Assembly (NCBI GenBank): GCA_023428295.1
Contig: JAEYYV010000296.1
Span: 1-11,157 of the forward strand
Length of the DNA stretch: 11,157 nt
Direction: 5' to 3'
From: Pseudomonadota bacterium
GTDB taxonomy: Bacteria; Myxococcota_A; Polyangia; Haliangiales; Haliangiaceae
In this document: in pieces, positions 1 to 7,900 of the stretch
Layout of the letters: the number at the start of each line of letters is the position of its first letter
Numbering within the stretch: position 1 is the first letter of the stretch
Notes under the pieces: model-generated
What the model was told of the DNA's origin: nothing
The model's input: the letters and a program-made list of their open reading frames with translations, nothing else
The model's database searches: none
Position numbers and translations under genes: made by a program

Positions 1-98
1 CCGGCCTCGTTCACGGGCTGAGCGCGCGCGACACCACCCAAACCGGCGACGGCGCCCACGATGGCGCCGATGACACATCCGCGACGGGTGCGGCTCAT
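1..98 (-). CDS. Start of an exported protein (3' end outside window)
   Basis: Only the first 32 codons are present; the gene runs off the left edge. The ATG at 98 overlaps the TGA of the preceding gene (95-97) as ATGA, the usual sign of translational coupling, so this is the third gene of a minus-strand operon. The N-terminus reads as a classic Sec signal peptide: Arg-rich start MSRTRR, a Gly/Ala/Val/Ile hydrophobic core at about residues 7-23, then an Ala-Arg-Ala cleavage site before QPVNEA (cut after about residue 26). No separate Shine-Dalgarno is clear, which fits coupling. The mature protein cannot be identified from so little sequence. Its position behind two secreted MYXO-CTERM proteins suggests an envelope or extracellular role, by context only. 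Confidence 0.7.
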   Translation of the reverse strand, partial: MSRTRRGCVIGAIVGAVAGLGGVARAQPVNEA

Positions 99-1606
99 TG
101 GGGCTGAGTACGACGGCGCCGACGCGCGTACAAGAGCGAGGCAAAGAGAAGACCTAGCGTTACCTGGCCGCCGGGCCCGGCCGCCGAGCAGCCGCCGCTT
201 CCATCGTCGTAGCCCGGCCAGCAGACGCCGTTGTCGCCGGCGGGGAGGCACCCGAAACCATCCGGGCACTGACCCTCGTCGATCGCGCACGGCTCGACGC
301 AGTGCTTGGCGCCCGACGAGTCTTGCGCGCACTGTCCGCTCGCGCACTCGGGGCCGGATTCGCACGTCGACCCGAGGCCACCTTGGACGCCGGGCCCGGT
401 GACGCAGCGACCACCGATGCAGGTGTCCGTGTCGTTGGGGCAGTCGTCGGGCCGGCCGCACGGCTCACCGATGATGACCTGCACGCTCGTTTCTGCCTGC
501 GTGCCGTAGATGTCCGTCGCGATCATGCGGATCGTGTGCGTGCCGTTGGTCAGCGACGCGGGCGCGTTGAACGCGTACGGCGCGGTGACGATCGCCATCG
601 GCGCGAGGTTCGCGACGCCGTCGATCGTGCCCGTCACGTTACCGATGCCGTTGTCGTCCTCGGCCTCGACGCGGATCGGGAAGCCCGGTGCCACCGACTC
701 GCCGAGCTTGGGGCTCGTGATCTTGATGGTGGGTGGCGTCGGCGTTCCGCTGCCGAACAGCGCGCGGATCTTCTGCACCGAGTTCTGCGTGGCGCCTCCA
801 CAGGCGCACTGATGGATCTGGCGGTTGCTGCCGGTGCATGTTGCGCCCATCGGGGATTGGCCACTGGGGTCGCAGTCGCTACCGCACTGGACGTTCGCGT
901 CCTTGAACTGACGGCGCCCGTTGTAGCTGAAGTACGTGAGCGGATCGCTCGGATCGATCACGTGGTCGAGCGCGAAGCTGTGCGCGATCTCCTGCGCAGC
1001 GGTCGCGCAGATCTCCTCCGGATCGTTCTGGTAGATGGAGATGTTCGCGAACGCGAACACGAGCGAGTTCGGGATGTACTGCTGACACGAGAACGGGGAG
1101 ATGCCGCCGATGCCGTTCGACAGACCGATGTCCGTCGGACGTCCCGCGATCATGATCTCGAAGTGCGGCGCGGTGCCCGGGTTCGTGGTGGTGATCTCCA
1201 CGCCGAAGCGGCTGAACACGTCACGCATACACGTGACGACGGCGTTCCAGTTCGCGTCGCTCTGGTTCCACGCGGTCAGCGTGCGCGTGCCGCTGATGCC
1301 CCACATCCCCTGGTAGCCCGAACCGTCGAGCGAGCTCGCGCCACCGGGGCGGATCACGCAGCCGTTCGGCTTGCAGTTGTTCAGGTAGATCTTGTTCGAG
1401 TTGACCGCAGCGAGCGGCCCACCCGAGAACTGGCCCGGATCGATGTCCTGCCACACACGCTCGAGTCGTGGACGGCCAAAGCCGTTGGTCACGACGGGCG
1501 ACGTGTCTTCATTGATCGAGTCTCCCTGCTGAGGAAACGTCGTTCGGGTCTCGGCGGATGCCGACGCAGCCGCGAGCAGGATCGCACTTACCACCAGGCG
1601 ATTCAT
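95..1606 (-). CDS. Secreted metzincin-like protein with Ig-like domain and MYXO-CTERM tail (paralogue 2)
   Basis: A 503-aa exported protein. In order it has a signal peptide (residues 1-18, cut after ASA), a metalloprotease-like N-domain (about 30-285), an Ig-like beta domain (about 290-381), a Cys-rich segment (about 383-463), and a MYXO-CTERM tail with Cys473, a hydrophobic helix at about 480-494 and an Arg cluster at 495-499. MYXO-CTERM tails are known to be sorting signals processed by myxosortase-type membrane proteases. The zinc-site region reads QEIAHSFALDH (205-215). The metzincin pattern is HExxHxxGxxH, so the first His is Gln, the Gly is Ala, and the expected Met-turn reads DPLTY (221-225) with Leu for Met. 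The fold looks metzincin-like but peptidase activity is doubtful. The ATG at 1606 has AAAGG six bases upstream and lies 16 bp after paralogue 1. The last codons overlap the next gene as ATGA. Confidence 0.88.
   Translation of the reverse strand: MNRLVVSAILLAAASASAETRTTFPQQGDSINEDTSPVVTNGFGRPRLERVWQDIDPGQFSGGPLAAVNSNKIYLNNCKPNGCVIRPGGASSLDGSGYQGMWGISGTRTLTAWNQSDANWNAVVTCMRDVFSRFGVEITTTNPGTAPHFEIMIAGRPTDIGLSNGIGGISPFSCQQYIPNSLVFAFANISIYQNDPEEICATAAQEIAHSFALDHVIDPSDPLTYFSYNGRRQFKDANVQCGSDCDPSGQSPMGATCTGSNRQIHQCACGGATQNSVQKIRALFGSGTPTPPTIKITSPKLGESVAPGFPIRVEAEDDNGIGNVTGTIDGVANLAPMAIVTAPYAFNAPASLTNGTHTIRMIATDIYGTQAETSVQVIIGEPCGRPDDCPNDTDTCIGGRCVTGPGVQGGLGSTCESGPECASGQCAQDSSGAKHCVEPCAIDEGQCPDGFGCLPAGDNGVCWPGYDDGSGGCSAAGPGGQVTLGLLFASLLYARRRRRTQPQ
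1358..1391. repeat. 34-bp block identical to 2799-2832
   Basis: This block is base-for-base identical to 2799-2832 in the neighbouring paralogue. On the minus strand both encode the conserved peptide YLNNCKPNGC. It is part of homologous coding sequence and not a mobile repeat, and it marks the most conserved stretch of the tandem duplication. Confidence 0.8.
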
Positions 1607-1612
1607 GGACCG

Positions 1613-1617
1613 CCTTT
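1613..1617 (-). promoter_or_regulatory. Ribosome binding site for the gene starting at 1606
   Basis: On the minus strand AAAGG lies six bases before the ATG, inside the 16-bp gap between the two paralogues. It supports the ATG at 1606 as the start and shows that the second gene has its own initiation site within the operon. Confidence 0.6.
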
Positions 1618-1622
1618 ATACC

Positions 1623-3038
1623 TCAGCGACGGGTGCGACGACGGGAGATCAGCAGGGCGCCCAGGCCGAGGCCCAGGAAGATCACGCCGCCGTTCGCGCC
1701 AGACGACGAGCAGCCGCCACCGCCGCCCGCGCCTGGCCAGCACACGCCACCAGTGCCCGCTTCGATGCAGCCGAAGTCACCGGGGCAGCCGTCGGCCTCG
1801 GGGTTACACGACTCGACGCAGTAGCGGTTGCCCTCCGCGTCGCTCGCGCATTGACCCGACTTGCACTGCGCATTGTCCATGCAGGTCGTGCCCAGGCCGC
1901 CGTCGACGCCGGAGCCCGGAACGCAGCGACCGTCGACGCACGTGTTGGTGGCGTCGGAGCACGGGTTGCTGGAGCTGCACGGGCTGCCGATCGCGACGGT
2001 GACGCTCGCATCGCCCGCAGCGCCGCCGATGTCGTAGCCCACGACCTTCACGACGTGGTTGCCCTGCGCCAGCGACGTCGGCGCGTTGAACACCCAAGGC
2101 GCGGACGTGATCGTCGCGATCTTCGTGTTGTCGATGTAGAGCTCGGCCTTCGACACGCCCTGGCCGTCCATGATGTCCGCGCGGATCGGAAAGCCCGCGT
2201 CGACGTTCGAGCCGTTCGTCGGCGCCGTGATGGTGACCACCGGCGGCGTGGGCGGACCCGACGGGCCGAACGTCGAGAGGATCGCCTGGTAGCTGTTCAT
2301 CGAGTTGCCGCCGCATTGGCAGGCGCGCGCTTGGAACTCGCCGCACGAGCCGGCCATGTTCTGGAACGACTTCCGCGACGGACCCGACTGCAGGTAGGTC
2401 ATCGGGTCTTTGTTGTCGAACTTGTGGTCCAGGCCCCACGAGTGCGCGGTCTCTTGCGCGACGGTCCAGCACGTCTCGTCGACGTCACCGCCGTAGATGT
2501 TCGCGAACGAGTACGAGATACCGCCGTTGATGAAGCCGCACGTGAACGGCGACACGCCGCCGACGCCCTGCTGCATCTGCACGTCCTGCGGACGGCCAGC
2601 GACGATCGCCATGTGATAGCCCGGCGTCGTCGGACGCTCGGTGACGATCTGCACGTTGAACGGCGCGTACGTCTCGCGAACGCACTGCACGACCTGGTTC
2701 CACACCGCGTCGGAGTACGCGAACGCTTGCACCGTGGAGGGCTGGTTCGGAATCGTGGAGCGGTTCTGCGCCGAGTTCTCCTGGCCGGGCGAGACCTGGC
2801 AGCCGTTCGGCTTGCAGTTGTTCAGGTAGATCACGTTCGACGACACCGCCGCGACGTTGTCGTGATCGCCGATGTTGGTCACGAGTCCCGGATCGATGAA
2901 GCGGTACGTCGGCTGCGGGCGAGACCACGGCGTCGCGAGCGGGTTCTCCGGTGCGTCGGCGACGTTCGCCTGCGGTTCAGCGTTCGCGATGCTGACCATC
3001 CCCAAGGTCAGCGCGACGAGAGCAAACTGGCGCTTCAT
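1623..3038 (-). CDS. Secreted metzincin-like protein with Ig-like domain and MYXO-CTERM tail (paralogue 1)
   Basis: A 471-aa exported protein, first gene of the left operon. I chose the ATG at 3038 over an in-frame GTG at 3074 because it places a standard signal peptide (MKRQFALVAL..., cut after ANA at residue 20) at the N-terminus; no strong ribosome site is visible for either start. Domains are a metalloprotease-like region (about 40-258), an Ig-like domain (about 266-352), a Cys-rich segment (about 354-435) and a MYXO-CTERM tail (Cys443, hydrophobic helix about 450-464, then RRRTRR). The zinc-site region is QETAHSWGLDH (195-205), followed by DPMTY at 211-215, which fits the Met-turn. Glu, the second and third His and the Gly match the metzincin pattern, but the first His is Gln. 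Activity is therefore uncertain. It aligns with the next gene along its whole length, so the pair is a tandem duplication. Confidence 0.87.
   Translation of the reverse strand: MKRQFALVALTLGMVSIANAEPQANVADAPENPLATPWSRPQPTYRFIDPGLVTNIGDHDNVAAVSSNVIYLNNCKPNGCQVSPGQENSAQNRSTIPNQPSTVQAFAYSDAVWNQVVQCVRETYAPFNVQIVTERPTTPGYHMAIVAGRPQDVQMQQGVGGVSPFTCGFINGGISYSFANIYGGDVDETCWTVAQETAHSWGLDHKFDNKDPMTYLQSGPSRKSFQNMAGSCGEFQARACQCGGNSMNSYQAILSTFGPSGPPTPPVVTITAPTNGSNVDAGFPIRADIMDGQGVSKAELYIDNTKIATITSAPWVFNAPTSLAQGNHVVKVVGYDIGGAAGDASVTVAIGSPCSSSNPCSDATNTCVDGRCVPGSGVDGGLGTTCMDNAQCKSGQCASDAEGNRYCVESCNPEADGCPGDFGCIEAGTGGVCWPGAGGGGGCSSSGANGGVIFLGLGLGALLISRRRTRR
2799..2832. repeat. 34-bp block identical to 1358-1391
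   Basis: This is the partner copy of the block at 1358-1391, in the same orientation, encoding YLNNCKPNGC in paralogue 1. The flanking bases differ at both ends. Confidence 0.8.
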
Positions 3039-3131
3039 GACGCGGAGTTGTAGCGAGATCGACCACGTGACCACTAGATACCCCGGCTGTCTTGCGCTGT
3101 TGCAACCTGAGACCGCCGATGCGCACGGGCT

Positions 3132-3157
3132 GTAAATCCCACGCCTCGGGTATTTAC
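3132..3157. repeat. Inverted repeat in the intergenic gap (A/T-rich ends)
   Basis: GTAAATCCC (3132-3140) pairs with GGG-T-ATTTAC (3148-3157), giving nine base pairs with one bulged T and a seven-base loop. It lies about 30 bp beyond the exchanger stop codon. It lacks the run of T after the stem expected of an intrinsic terminator on either strand, so it could be a weak terminator, an RNA-stabilising hairpin or a protein-binding site. Confidence 0.5.
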
Positions 3158-3170
3158 TGACCGGCGGTCA
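3158..3170. repeat. Perfect short inverted repeat TGACC-GGC-GGTCA
   Basis: Five-base arms TGACC / GGTCA surround a three-base centre. The element directly abuts the inverted repeat at 3132-3157 and lies 17 bp past the exchanger stop. The form suits either a small hairpin in the exchanger transcript 3' end or a dimeric regulator site upstream of the MYXO-CTERM operon. The arms are short, so chance cannot be excluded. Confidence 0.4.
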
Positions 3171-3186
3171 ACAGCGCGTTATGGCG

Positions 3187-4188
3187 TCAGAACAGGGCGG
3201 AGGCGACCACGAAGCCGATATATGCGGCCACGAGAATGGCCCCCTCCGGACGCGAGATCCTGCGGTCCGAGCGCAGCACGATGATCCCGAGCAGCGTGAT
3301 GGCCACGAGCCCCACCAGCTCGACCATGTGCATTCGGTCGCCGAAGTCGATCGGGCTGAGATAGGCGGTGATCCCGAGCACGAGGAAGACATTCAGCAGG
3401 TTCGATCCGATGACCGAGCCGATCGCGAGCGACGCTTGATTGCGCTTCGCCGCGACCATGGAGGCGATCAGCTCGGGCATCGCGCAGCCGAGCGAGATGA
3501 TGGTGAGACCTAACATGCGCTCGCTCATACCGACGTGACCGGCGATGCCGCGTCCACCGCGCACGAACGCTTCCGAGCCCGCGACGAGCAGGATCACGCC
3601 GATCGCTGTCATGAGCGCCGCCGCGCCACGACCTGCACGAGGACGCGCGCGGCCCCCGAGCTCCACGCCGGACTCCCGCGCCTTCTTGTTCGCCTCGCGC
3701 TCGTTGTCCGCTTCGATCTCGGCGTCCGACTCGAGCCTCGCGGACACGGTCAGCGTGGCGATCGTGAACGCGACGGCGCAGCCGATCAGGATGCCGCCCT
3801 CGAGGCGCGAGAGGACCCCGTTGCGCAGCAGGATGGGCACCGCGATCACGGAGCCGAGGAGGATCGGGATCTCGCGACGGATGACGCGGTTGTCGATCGT
3901 GGGCGGCCGGATCAGCGCGCACAGCCCGAGGACGAGCGAGATGTTCGCGGCGCACGATCCGATGACCGTGCCGAGCGCGATCGGCTGATGATGCGTGAGC
4001 GCGGTCTTGGTGGCGATCGCGAGCTCGGGCGCGCTCGCTCCGTACGCGACGACGGTCAGTCCGATGACGATCGGCTTGACGCCAAACGCGCGCGCGACCG
4101 ACGCCGACCCTCGGATGAGCCACTCGGCGCCCCAATACAGGACCGCGATCCCGAGGACGACCATGCCGATATCGAGCGCGAGCCCCAC
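3187..4188 (-). CDS. CaCA-family cation (Ca2+/Na+-type) exchanger
   Basis: A 333-aa membrane protein with two hydrophobic halves joined by a charged cytosolic loop (about 150-190), the standard layout and length for bacterial CaCA antiporters of the YrbG/CaxA type. These move Ca2+ across the inner membrane against Na+ or H+. The alpha-1 repeat shows GASAPEL (50-56) and GSCAAN (77-82); alpha-2 shows GCAMPEL (234-240) and GSNLLN (261-266). The two essential Glu residues are E55 and E239. Usual motifs are GTS-PEL, so Thr is replaced by Ala in alpha-1 and Thr-Ser by Cys-Ala in alpha-2, which may alter ion use. The GTG at 4188 is preferred to the ATG at 4164 because the latter would cut into the first membrane segment. 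The gene starts 15 bp after the SCO-like gene, so it is probably in the same operon. Confidence 0.9.
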   Translation of the reverse strand: MGLALDIGMVVLGIAVLYWGAEWLIRGSASVARAFGVKPIVIGLTVVAYGASAPELAIATKTALTHHQPIALGTVIGSCAANISLVLGLCALIRPPTIDNRVIRREIPILLGSVIAVPILLRNGVLSRLEGGILIGCAVAFTIATLTVSARLESDAEIEADNEREANKKARESGVELGGRARPRAGRGAAALMTAIGVILLVAGSEAFVRGGRGIAGHVGMSERMLGLTIISLGCAMPELIASMVAAKRNQASLAIGSVIGSNLLNVFLVLGITAYLSPIDFGDRMHMVELVGLVAITLLGIIVLRSDRRISRPEGAILVAAYIGFVVASALF

Positions 4189-4203
4189 GTCTCGCGAAGC
4201 ATA

Positions 4204-4872
4204 TCAGCCGCCGCCGAACTTGTAGCTGCGGCCGCTGCCCGTGCGCGCCAGATAACGCGCGTGGTGCTGGAGCTCGTCGAGCTTCTTGACGTCGTTCGAG
4301 TCGTAGATGCCGCGGATCGTGAGGTCACCGTCGACGAGGATGAAGTACCCGTTGTGCGAGATCTGGGGCGCGCCGGACTTGGTGAAGCCCTCTTGCATCA
4401 TCGAGTTCATGAACGGCCCCTCGACGAGCGCCTTGACCTTCTCGGGATCGCCGGTCACGAAGCGCCACTTGTCGGGCTTGGCGTGAAACTTGGCCGCGTA
4501 TGCCGCGAGCTTCTCGGGCGTGTCGTTTGTGGGGTCGACGGTGATCGAGAGGATCTTGATCGAGTCGGCTTTGCGATCGAGCAGCTTGTCCTGCAGCCGC
4601 TGCATCTTCATCGAGATGATCGGACAGATCGTGTCGCAGCGCGTGAAGATGAAGTCGACGATCGTGGGGTGACCGCGCAGCGCTTCCTGCGTGAACGGGT
4701 TGCCCGTCTCGTCGACGAGCGCGAAGTCGTCGACCTTGCCGAGATCCGGCAGCTTCACCTCGGTGTCACGGCACACGAGCGTGGGCACCAACACGCCCGG
4801 GATGACCGCGAGGAGCAGCACCGTCAGCAGCACCAACAGGAGCTTCTTGCCGGAGACGCCTTTCTTGCTCAC
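4204..4872 (-). CDS. SCO1/SenC family copper-binding thioredoxin-fold protein
   Basis: A 222-aa protein with an N-terminal membrane anchor (about residues 10-33) and a thioredoxin-like domain facing the periplasm. The family marks are present: CDTIC (C79 and C83, the CxxxC copper/thiol site) in the stretch DFIFTRCDTICP, and the distal copper-ligand His, H173, in ISHNGYF. SCO proteins deliver copper to, or reduce the thiols of, the CuA centre of cytochrome c oxidase; some act in wider redox or copper control. No oxidase gene is present in the window, so the partner is unknown. The GTG start at 4872 is supported by AGGG seven bases upstream. It lies 65 bp after the giant kinase gene and 15 bp before the exchanger, all on the same strand. 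Confidence 0.92.
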   Translation of the reverse strand: MSKKGVSGKKLLLVLLTVLLLAVIPGVLVPTLVCRDTEVKLPDLGKVDDFALVDETGNPFTQEALRGHPTIVDFIFTRCDTICPIISMKMQRLQDKLLDRKADSIKILSITVDPTNDTPEKLAAYAAKFHAKPDKWRFVTGDPEKVKALVEGPFMNSMMQEGFTKSGAPQISHNGYFILVDGDLTIRGIYDSNDVKKLDELQHHARYLARTGSGRSYKFGGG

Positions 4873-4879
4873 GGGCGGA

Positions 4880-4883
4880 CCCT
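4880..4883 (-). promoter_or_regulatory. Ribosome binding site for the SCO-like gene
   Basis: AGGG on the minus strand lies seven bases before the GTG at 4872. It supports this non-ATG start, which also gives a complete membrane anchor. Confidence 0.55.
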
Positions 4884-4937
4884 GTCAGATCACGCGCCCA
4901 AATGCACGTCCGGCGAGGTGCGGCGGTACGTCGCGAT

Positions 4938-7900
4938 TCAGACGGCGCGCTGACGGCTGGCGAGGAAGTGCTTGCGCAGCTCGGGGTCACGCAGCTTCTT
5001 CGCCTTCGATTGCACTTCGCTGTCCGCGCGCGCGATCGCGGCGGCGGCGTCGGCGGTGCGGCCGGCAGCGGTCAGCACTTGCGCGCGCCAGCGATGCACG
5101 TGCTCGGCACCTTCGGGGCGCGCACCCTCGAGCTGCTGCACGGCTTCGTCCACGCACGCGATCGCCTCGTCGTGACGGCCGAGGCGCGACAGGGCGAGCC
5201 CCTGGAACGTCAGGCCGTAGATGATGCCCACGAGCATGGGCATCTTGCGCGCCCACTCGGTCGCCGAGCGGGCCATCTCGAGCGCGGCCTCCGGCGGATC
5301 TCCGATGATGAGGTGCGCGAGCGCGATGTATTGCAGCGCGCGGACCTCTTGGTAGCGCTCGCGATTCTCGGTGGCCAGCGTGAGGCCACGCTCGAACAGC
5401 GTGAGCGCAGCTCTGGTGTCACCGCGCTGCATCCTTGCTTGGCCCCACGAGACGGCCGCGTCGGCAGCGGCGGAGAGGTCGCCCGTCTGCTCGGCCACCT
5501 TGAGCGCCTTGCCGAGATAGCTCTCGGCTTTGTCGAGATCGCCGAGGTCCGAGTAGCACTGACCGATGTTGCCGAGCTTGAGCGCGATGGAGCTGCGATC
5601 GCCGAGCGCTTGATCGATCTTCAGCGCCGACTTGTAGTGCGCGAGCGCTTCTTCGTACTCGCCGAGCGCGGCGAACACGATGCCCATGTTGTTGAGTGCA
5701 CGCGCCTCGTGACGCGACATGCCGATCGCGCGATAGATGACGAGCGCCTCGGCGTACGACTCGATCGCAGCCTCGAGGCGACCGATGTTCCACAGCGTGG
5801 TGCCGCGCTGGTTCAAGATGGTCGCGCGCGCGATCAGCACGGGCTGCGGTGGCGCGGCGTTCGTGCCCGCAGCAGCGCCGGCCGCGTCGATGAGCGCGAG
5901 CGCTTCGTCGGCGATCTTCAGTGACTCTTCGGCGCAGCCGACGAGCCGCGCGATGGCCGAGCGAAGCCGCAGCGCCTCGGCCTCGAGGAGCGCGTCGCCT
6001 GCATCTTTGGCGAACTTGTGTGCAGGCGCGGCGGCGCGCAGCGCGGCGGGCGCCTTGCCGACGTCGATATAGAACTGCGCGAGGGCGCAGTGAGCGATGG
6101 CGAGCCGCGCCGGATCGGACGTGAGCTCGGCTTCCTTGCGCAGCGCGTGGAGCTCGCGCAGCTGCTGCGGGCGCTTGGCGAGACGGCGCAGGATCTCCTC
6201 GCGCAGCCGATGCGCCGTGAAGCGTCGATCGTGATCCGCCGACGGCAACAGCTTGAGCGCGCGCGTCAGCTGCCGGAACGCGTCCGCGTTGCCACCGAGA
6301 TCGACGGCGTGCGTGGCGGCGCGCAGGTAGCGATCCGCGGCGGCGATGTCGTCGCCCGCGAGCTCGAGGTGGCGCGCGATCAGCGCGTCGTCCTGTCCCT
6401 GGCGATAGCTCGTCGCGCCGGCGATGCGCGCCGCGACCGCGCGGTGCATCTGGATGCGCTGCTCGGGCGGGATCATCGCGTACGCGACCGTCATGGTCAT
6501 GTCGTTCTTGAACCGCACGCCGCCTTCCGCGCCTTCGACGGGGGAGAGGAAGCCGCGGCGTACGAGCTCGTCGAGCTCGAGGCGAACGGGGCGACCGAGC
6601 AGCGTCTGGAGCTGCGCGGGCGGAATGTGCCGGCCGAGCACCGCGGAGTAGACGAGCGTCTCTTTCTCGAACGGCGGCAGACCGTCGATGCGCGTGACGA
6701 GCAGATCCTCGACGGTCGACGGCACGTGGATCGGCGCGTCGCGCTTCACCCAGCGGAGCAGACCCGGGTGCTCGTCCTCGTCCCCGTCGGCCACGAGGAT
6801 GCCGCGCTCGATCAGCGTGTCGATCAGCTCGTTGATGAAGAACGCGTTGCCGCCCGCGCGCGACACGATCTGCTCGACGAGGTCGTCGATGTCGTGCCCG
6901 GGCACGAAGCGCTCCGCGAGCATCTCGCGCCGCGCTGCATCCGGCAGCTCGTCGAGCACGACCAGCTCTGTGCCGAGCTCGCGTGCGAGCTTGATGATGC
7001 GCGGCTCGGGCCGCGACGTCATCAGGCCAAAGATCGGGCGCTGCGTATCCACCTTGAGCAGCGCCGCGAACAGCTCCTGGCTGTCCTGATCCGTCCAGTG
7101 GATGTCTTCACCGACGAGGATGATCGGTTTGTCGCCCTCGAGCTTCTGCTCGATCCTGTTCAAGAGGTGCAACAGCGTCTGCTTGCGCGTCTCGGCATCG
7201 ACCTCGGCCGCGGGTGTTTGTCCGCGCGCGCCGAGGAGCATGCCGAAGATCTGCAGCGCCGTGCGCGCCTCGCGCGAGAGCTCGCCGCCGCCCATGCTCT
7301 CCGGATAGATCAGTGGGAGCGCGCGCAACAGGCGTCGCTCTACCTCGTGCGGCTCGGCATCCTCGGCGAGGCCGAGCAGGTCGCGCGTGAGATCCGCGAT
7401 CACGCCGTACGGAGTCATCGCCGTGCCGACGCGTCCGCTCGTGCGAATGATGACCGCCTCGCTCTTCCCGATTCCCTCGAGGAACTGGCGCACCAGCGTG
7501 CGCTTGCCGACGCCCGCGTCGCCGATGATCACGATCTGTCGCTTGCGCTTGGTGACGAGAACATCGCGCCACGTGTCGCGCAGCGCCTTCAGCTCGAGGT
7601 CGCGGCCGTGCAAGCGCCCGCTGTCGCGACGCTCGCGCATGCGCTGCGCGCGCTCCTTGGGGCCGCGCAGGCGATACACGCGCGCGCGCTTCACGCCGGG
7701 ATCCGTCTCCTCGTCGACGTTGCGCGCTTGCGACGCGCTCGTGCCGCCCGGCTCGTCGGAGGGCAAGTCGATCGCGGGCAGCGCCTCGAAGTTCCACTCG
7801 GCGCGCGCGCTGCGGAACACGCGTCCGCCGACGAGGATCTCCGCGCCGCGCGCCTGTCGCGCGAGCTTGTGCGCGAACGCCGCCGTCGCATCTTCGATAT

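Larger units (their letters stand above)
3039..3186. promoter_or_regulatory. Intergenic gap holding a possible promoter for the MYXO-CTERM operon
   Basis: These 148 bp separate the exchanger stop from paralogue 1. On the minus strand TTGCAA (3100-3105) and TATCTA (3075-3080) resemble sigma-70 -35 and -10 boxes, but the spacing is 19 bp, longer than ideal, and the -10 match is modest. The leader to the ATG at 3038 would be about 30 bases. The distal half of the gap holds two inverted repeats, listed separately. The promoter is a weak prediction. Confidence 0.3.

Noticed and set aside
302..2002. Long plus-strand open frame opposite the MYXO-CTERM genes (a similar one at 1605-3053)
   Set aside because: Both are Arg-rich low-complexity shadows that cross the boundary of two well-supported minus-strand genes and have no motif or ribosome site of note.
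3063..3074. CACGTG-centred palindrome as an operator
   Set aside because: Only the central six bases are symmetric; the extended arms mismatch, so it is likely chance.
3132..3170. Rho-independent terminator after the exchanger gene
   Set aside because: The stems are short and no T run follows on the minus strand, so I list them only as inverted repeats.
3535..4953. Plus-strand open frame opposite the exchanger and SCO-like genes
   Set aside because: It spans two real genes and their gap in antisense, with composition typical of a GC-driven shadow frame.
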